DNA from: Gammaproteobacteria bacterium
GTDB lineage: Bacteria > Pseudomonadota > Gammaproteobacteria > Arenicellales > JAOTYS01
NCBI GenBank assembly: GCA_029861795.1
Contig: JAOTYS010000158.1
Coordinates: forward strand, 1 to 9,306
Direction: 5' to 3'
DNA: 9,306 nt
The position numbers and the translations under genes were made by a program. The notes under the pieces are model-generated. The model was not told the DNA's origin. It saw only the letters and a program-made list of their open reading frames with translations, and searched no databases. Below are positions 6,659-9,306 of this stretch, one piece after another. The first letter of the stretch is position 1, and each line of letters begins with the position of its first letter.

Positions 6659-6776
6659 CGCGAGCGATTGAGGAAATACGTATCAAAATGATCGAAAGCA
6701 ATAAGAAAATAAGGGCAGATCACATTCTCGCCCGAGTTATTCCTAGTCGATTTCGGTCCGTCCCGTTGTTCGCTCG

Positions 6777-8561
6777 ATGATTGTAATGAATCCGCGATAC
6801 TCACCGATCTTAAAAAAGATGCTGCCCTTTCTCCGGTGGTGGCATCATGTGTCTAGAGAAACGCTCCGCGCTGACCTGATTGCCGGCCTGACCGGTGCAG
6901 CACTTGTGTTACCCCAAGGAGTCGCTTTCGCGACGATTGCCGGCATGCCGCCCGAGTATGGCCTCTATGCGAGCATGGTTCCCGCTATCGTTGCCGCTTT
7001 ATTCGGATCCTCCTGGCATCTCGTATCGGGACCCACGACGGCCGCCTCGATCGTTATGTATTCGGCATTGAGTACGCATGCCGTTCCAGGCAGTGAGCAA
7101 TACATTGCACTAGCTATTACACTTGCGTTTATGGTCGGTGTGATCCAGTTTGCCATGGGGCTCGGCAGACTCGGAGCACTGGTTAATTTCATATCACATT
7201 CAGTGATTGTTGGATTCACGGCGGGGGCGGCAATCCTGATCGCAACTAAACAAGCCGAGAACTTTTTTGGCTTGGAGATACCATCTGGAGAGCACTTCTA
7301 CGAGACTCTGTCCTATTTGTGGTATCACTGGCGAGATTTCCACCCATTTGTTTCTCTAGTGGCAATAGTGACGCTCGGGTCTGGGATTGTTGTCAAGCGA
7401 TTGTGGCCGAAGTTTCCAGCCATGATTGCTGCGCTAATTATTGGAAGTTTAACCGCCGTGTTCCTCAATTATATACTCGGTGAACCCACATCCGGCATTC
7501 ACATGGTCGGTGCGCTACCACAACGGCTGCCACCATTGTCGTCTCCTGTTTTCTCGGTTGGGATATTCAGAGAATTAGCACCTGTTGCACTTGCGATGAC
7601 TCTTTTTGCTTTAACAGAAGCGGTTTCCATCGCCCGCTCAATATCCATGCGTTCTGGCCAGCCAATTGAAGGCAATCAGGAATTTATTGGGCAGGGCCTG
7701 TCGAATATTGCGGGAAGCTTTTTCTCCGCCTATGTCGCGACAGGCTCGTTTAATAGGAGTGGGGCGAATTACGATGCGGGGGCCAGAACACCGCTCGCCG
7801 CAGTGTTCGCAGGTATCCTACTTATAGTAATAGTATTGTTAGTTGCTCCGCTCGCCGACTACTTGCCTCACGCAGCAATGGCTGGCCTTTTATTCCTAGT
7901 CGCTTGGCGTCTGATTGATTTTCATCACATTAAGACAATTATTCGAGCCGACCGTAAAGAAACGGTGGTCATGGCTGTCACGTTTTTTGGAACATTATTT
8001 CTGGAGTTAGAGTTCGCAATTTTGTTGGGGGTTATGCTGTCTCTCATGATTTATTTGAGACAAACGTCGAAACCACGGGTTTTACCCCGGGTGCCGGATC
8101 CTAACTCGCCACATCGCAAGTTTACATCCAGCGTTACTCTACCTGAATGTCCACAACTTAAAATGATACGCATAGACGACTCGTTATATTTTGGCGCAGT
8201 GGCATACGTACGCGAGATGTTTCGTCGCTTTCGAGAGCATTATCCGGAACAAAAGCATCTTCTTCTGCTTACAAAAGGAATAAACCATGTTGATATCGCT
8301 GGTGCCGAATTGTTGCTGGATGAGGCCATTGCCCGACGTCAAGTCGGAGGTGAACTGTATCTCTATCGACTAAAGGACAGCGCGAGCGACGTATTGGAAC
8401 GTGGTGGATACATGGAAAAACTCAATAGAAAAAATATGTATGATTCGAAAGAAGACGCAATTCACAGCATATTTAATAGACTCGACAAAACAATATGCAA
8501 ACGTTGTGATAAGAGAATTTTTCAGGAATGTCAGTCTGTTAATCCAGATGAACCCTCTTAG
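6777..8561 (+). CDS. SulP family inorganic anion transporter with STAS domain
   Basis: This full-length 594-residue inner-membrane protein is of the SulP (SLC26-like) family, whose members move sulfate, bicarbonate or other anions, usually with H+ or Na+. The signature region LIAGLTGAALVLPQGVAFAT (35-54) is followed by AGMPPEYGLYASMVPAIVAALFGSS and SGPTTAAS. The hydrophobic part, probably 12-14 membrane segments, runs to about residue 430. Residues about 455-565 form the cytoplasmic STAS domain (RIDDSLYFGAV, LLLTKGINHVDIAGAELLLDEA, GGELYLYRLK). The tail has three cysteines, Cys574, Cys577 and Cys585, in a CKRCDKRIFQEC pattern. In-frame ATGs lie at 6777, 6786 and 6819, and none has a good Shine-Dalgarno sequence. 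The first is kept, but 6786 is equally plausible. It begins 150 bases after the IS right end. Substrate assignment between sulfate and bicarbonate is not possible from sequence alone. Confidence 0.92.
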   Translation: MIVMNPRYSPILKKMLPFLRWWHHVSRETLRADLIAGLTGAALVLPQGVAFATIAGMPPEYGLYASMVPAIVAALFGSSWHLVSGPTTAASIVMYSALSTHAVPGSEQYIALAITLAFMVGVIQFAMGLGRLGALVNFISHSVIVGFTAGAAILIATKQAENFFGLEIPSGEHFYETLSYLWYHWRDFHPFVSLVAIVTLGSGIVVKRLWPKFPAMIAALIIGSLTAVFLNYILGEPTSGIHMVGALPQRLPPLSSPVFSVGIFRELAPVALAMTLFALTEAVSIARSISMRSGQPIEGNQEFIGQGLSNIAGSFFSAYVATGSFNRSGANYDAGARTPLAAVFAGILLIVIVLLVAPLADYLPHAAMAGLLFLVAWRLIDFHHIKTIIRADRKETVVMAVTFFGTLFLELEFAILLGVMLSLMIYLRQTSKPRVLPRVPDPNSPHRKFTSSVTLPECPQLKMIRIDDSLYFGAVAYVREMFRRFREHYPEQKHLLLLTKGINHVDIAGAELLLDEAIARRQVGGELYLYRLKDSASDVLERGGYMEKLNRKNMYDSKEDAIHSIFNRLDKTICKRCDKRIFQECQSVNPDEPS

Positions 8562-9306
8562 ATGTGCGGTGTGTCTTGCCATCGCACCCGCAGATTAACT
8601 CCCGAACTGAGTAAAGCCCAGTTTAGTGATAAATGGCCGAAAGCAGGGGGGCATGATTTCTATCTGTGATTCGTACGGGTCTGATCATTGTGGTTTTATC
8701 CCGTCTCGCCCTCACCGCAGGCCTGCGCCTGTCAGCGAGCCGGTGGCTGATCAAAAGTCGGTCGGGGATTTTGTTGGCACGTTCAGGCGTGGTCACACTG
8801 CCACGTTCCTCCCGGGTCTCGAAGTTGTTCCAATGACTCAAGAACGGCGCGTAGAACGCGGTTTCGTAGCGCTCCAGGGTGTGGCTGGTACCAAAGAAGT
8901 GCCCGGTGGGCCCTACCTCCTTGATCGCGTCGAAGGCCAGATCCTCAGTGCTCGTCGTTATTGGCCAGGATTCTCGATCATCTCGAACATCGTGCTCAAT
9001 CGCCGCGATCAGTCCCGCATCCAGTCCGGGCCCCGCTGCTGGCCACCAAACCGGATCGATCTTAATTCAATACGAATGCAGGGAGGCGATGCTTTTTAAA
9101 GGCACATCGGATGCCCACGTCCAAAGGACATCGCTAGTGACGTTTGCCAATAACCCGAACCTAAATCGTCTTCGGTGCAACGTACACTCACCGAGAATCA
9201 GTATCCCACTGATGCTGCGGCCGGGCATCCCAAACTACCAGTGTTCTGATTCACGATAGTCTCCTTTGCCGGGCGGCACCGCGCGATTGTGGTAGGATGC
9301 GGTCCG
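8562..9306. other. Right-edge region without an intact gene
   Basis: Apart from the mttB-like remnant, nothing coding is convincing. Two rightward open frames (8626-9099 and 8879-9259) run opposite to the remnant and give no recognisable domain. They are read as shadows. No obvious T-rich terminator follows the SulP stop at 8561. The last 50 bases are GC-rich and show no clear promoter. Confidence 0.5.
8697..9254 (-). pseudogene. mttB-type (trimethylamine methyltransferase-like) gene remnant
   Basis: On the minus strand, 8940-8768 reads LAFDAIKEVGPTGHFFGTSH, then TLERYETAFYAPFLSHWNN, then FETREERGSVTTPERANKI. This is the conserved C-terminal block of MttB-family corrinoid methyltransferases, which transfer a methyl group from trimethylamine or betaines to a corrinoid protein. 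Family members usually have W where this has R in FETREE. After NKI the frame breaks, and a QPPAR segment resembling the usual YxPPxLD tail appears in another frame near 8738-8749. Upstream the sequence is scrambled. A GTG at 9254-9252 with GGAG six bases before it starts VNQNTG and stops after 18 codons, so it may be the original start. The total span is about 560 bases against roughly 1,500 for an intact gene. The C-terminal identity is firm, but the 5' boundary is a guess. Confidence 0.6.

Noticed and set aside
6613..6804. A 63-codon leftward frame between the IS and the SulP gene
   Set aside because: There is no ribosome binding site and no recognisable domain. It overlaps the SulP start and an AT-rich gap.
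8626..9259. Two rightward open frames of 157 and 126 codons
   Set aside because: They are opposite to the recognisable mttB-type block on the minus strand and have no domain of their own.
1..9306. CRISPR array, tRNA, rRNA, toxin-antitoxin or defence-system genes
   Set aside because: I looked for regularly spaced repeats, cloverleaf-like ends and typical small gene pairs, and saw none.

Overview
The window looks like a piece of an environmental proteobacterial chromosome, most likely gammaproteobacterial. This is an inference from gene families and their resemblance to remembered proteins, not from a marker gene. GC content looks to be slightly above 50% by eye. Intact housekeeping-type or accessory genes alternate with decayed mobile DNA and gene remnants, and no rRNA, tRNA or CRISPR array was seen.

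Layout: (1) positions 1-1356 (+) hold the 3' part of a gene for a secreted-type or carbohydrate-active protein, with a jelly-roll-like binding module followed by a TIM-barrel-like domain. (2) 1357-1792 has no convincing gene but contains a degraded group II intron domain V-like hairpin. (3) 1793-2560 (-) encodes a TauE/SafE membrane transporter. (4) 2798-3259 (+) and 3343-3975 (+) encode a SixA-like histidine phosphatase with a QHG motif and a class I SAM methyltransferase, possibly co-transcribed. (5) 4117-5421 (-) encodes a complete DAO-type FAD oxidoreductase with a strong ribosome binding site. It converges on the methyltransferase, with two small hairpins between them. (6) 5571-6627 is a nest of insertion-sequence debris. 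A frameshifted IS3-type orfA abuts a 715-bp, internally deleted IS with 17-bp terminal inverted repeats, which still carries an intact D,D(35)E integrase core. (7) 6777-8561 (+) encodes a full-length SulP anion transporter with a STAS domain. (8) 8697-9254 (-) is a broken mttB-type methyltransferase gene with a recognisable C-terminal block.

The genes do not form one obvious system. Two themes can be suggested. One is sulfur-anion traffic (TauE/SafE export and SulP uptake). The other is N-methylated amine or amino-acid catabolism (the DAO oxidoreductase and the mttB remnant), which here appears to be eroding. I did not find a convincing new multi-gene system. The most interesting items are the intron relic, the miniaturised IS with intact catalytic core, the mttB remnant and the unusual glycosidase-like protein at the left edge.
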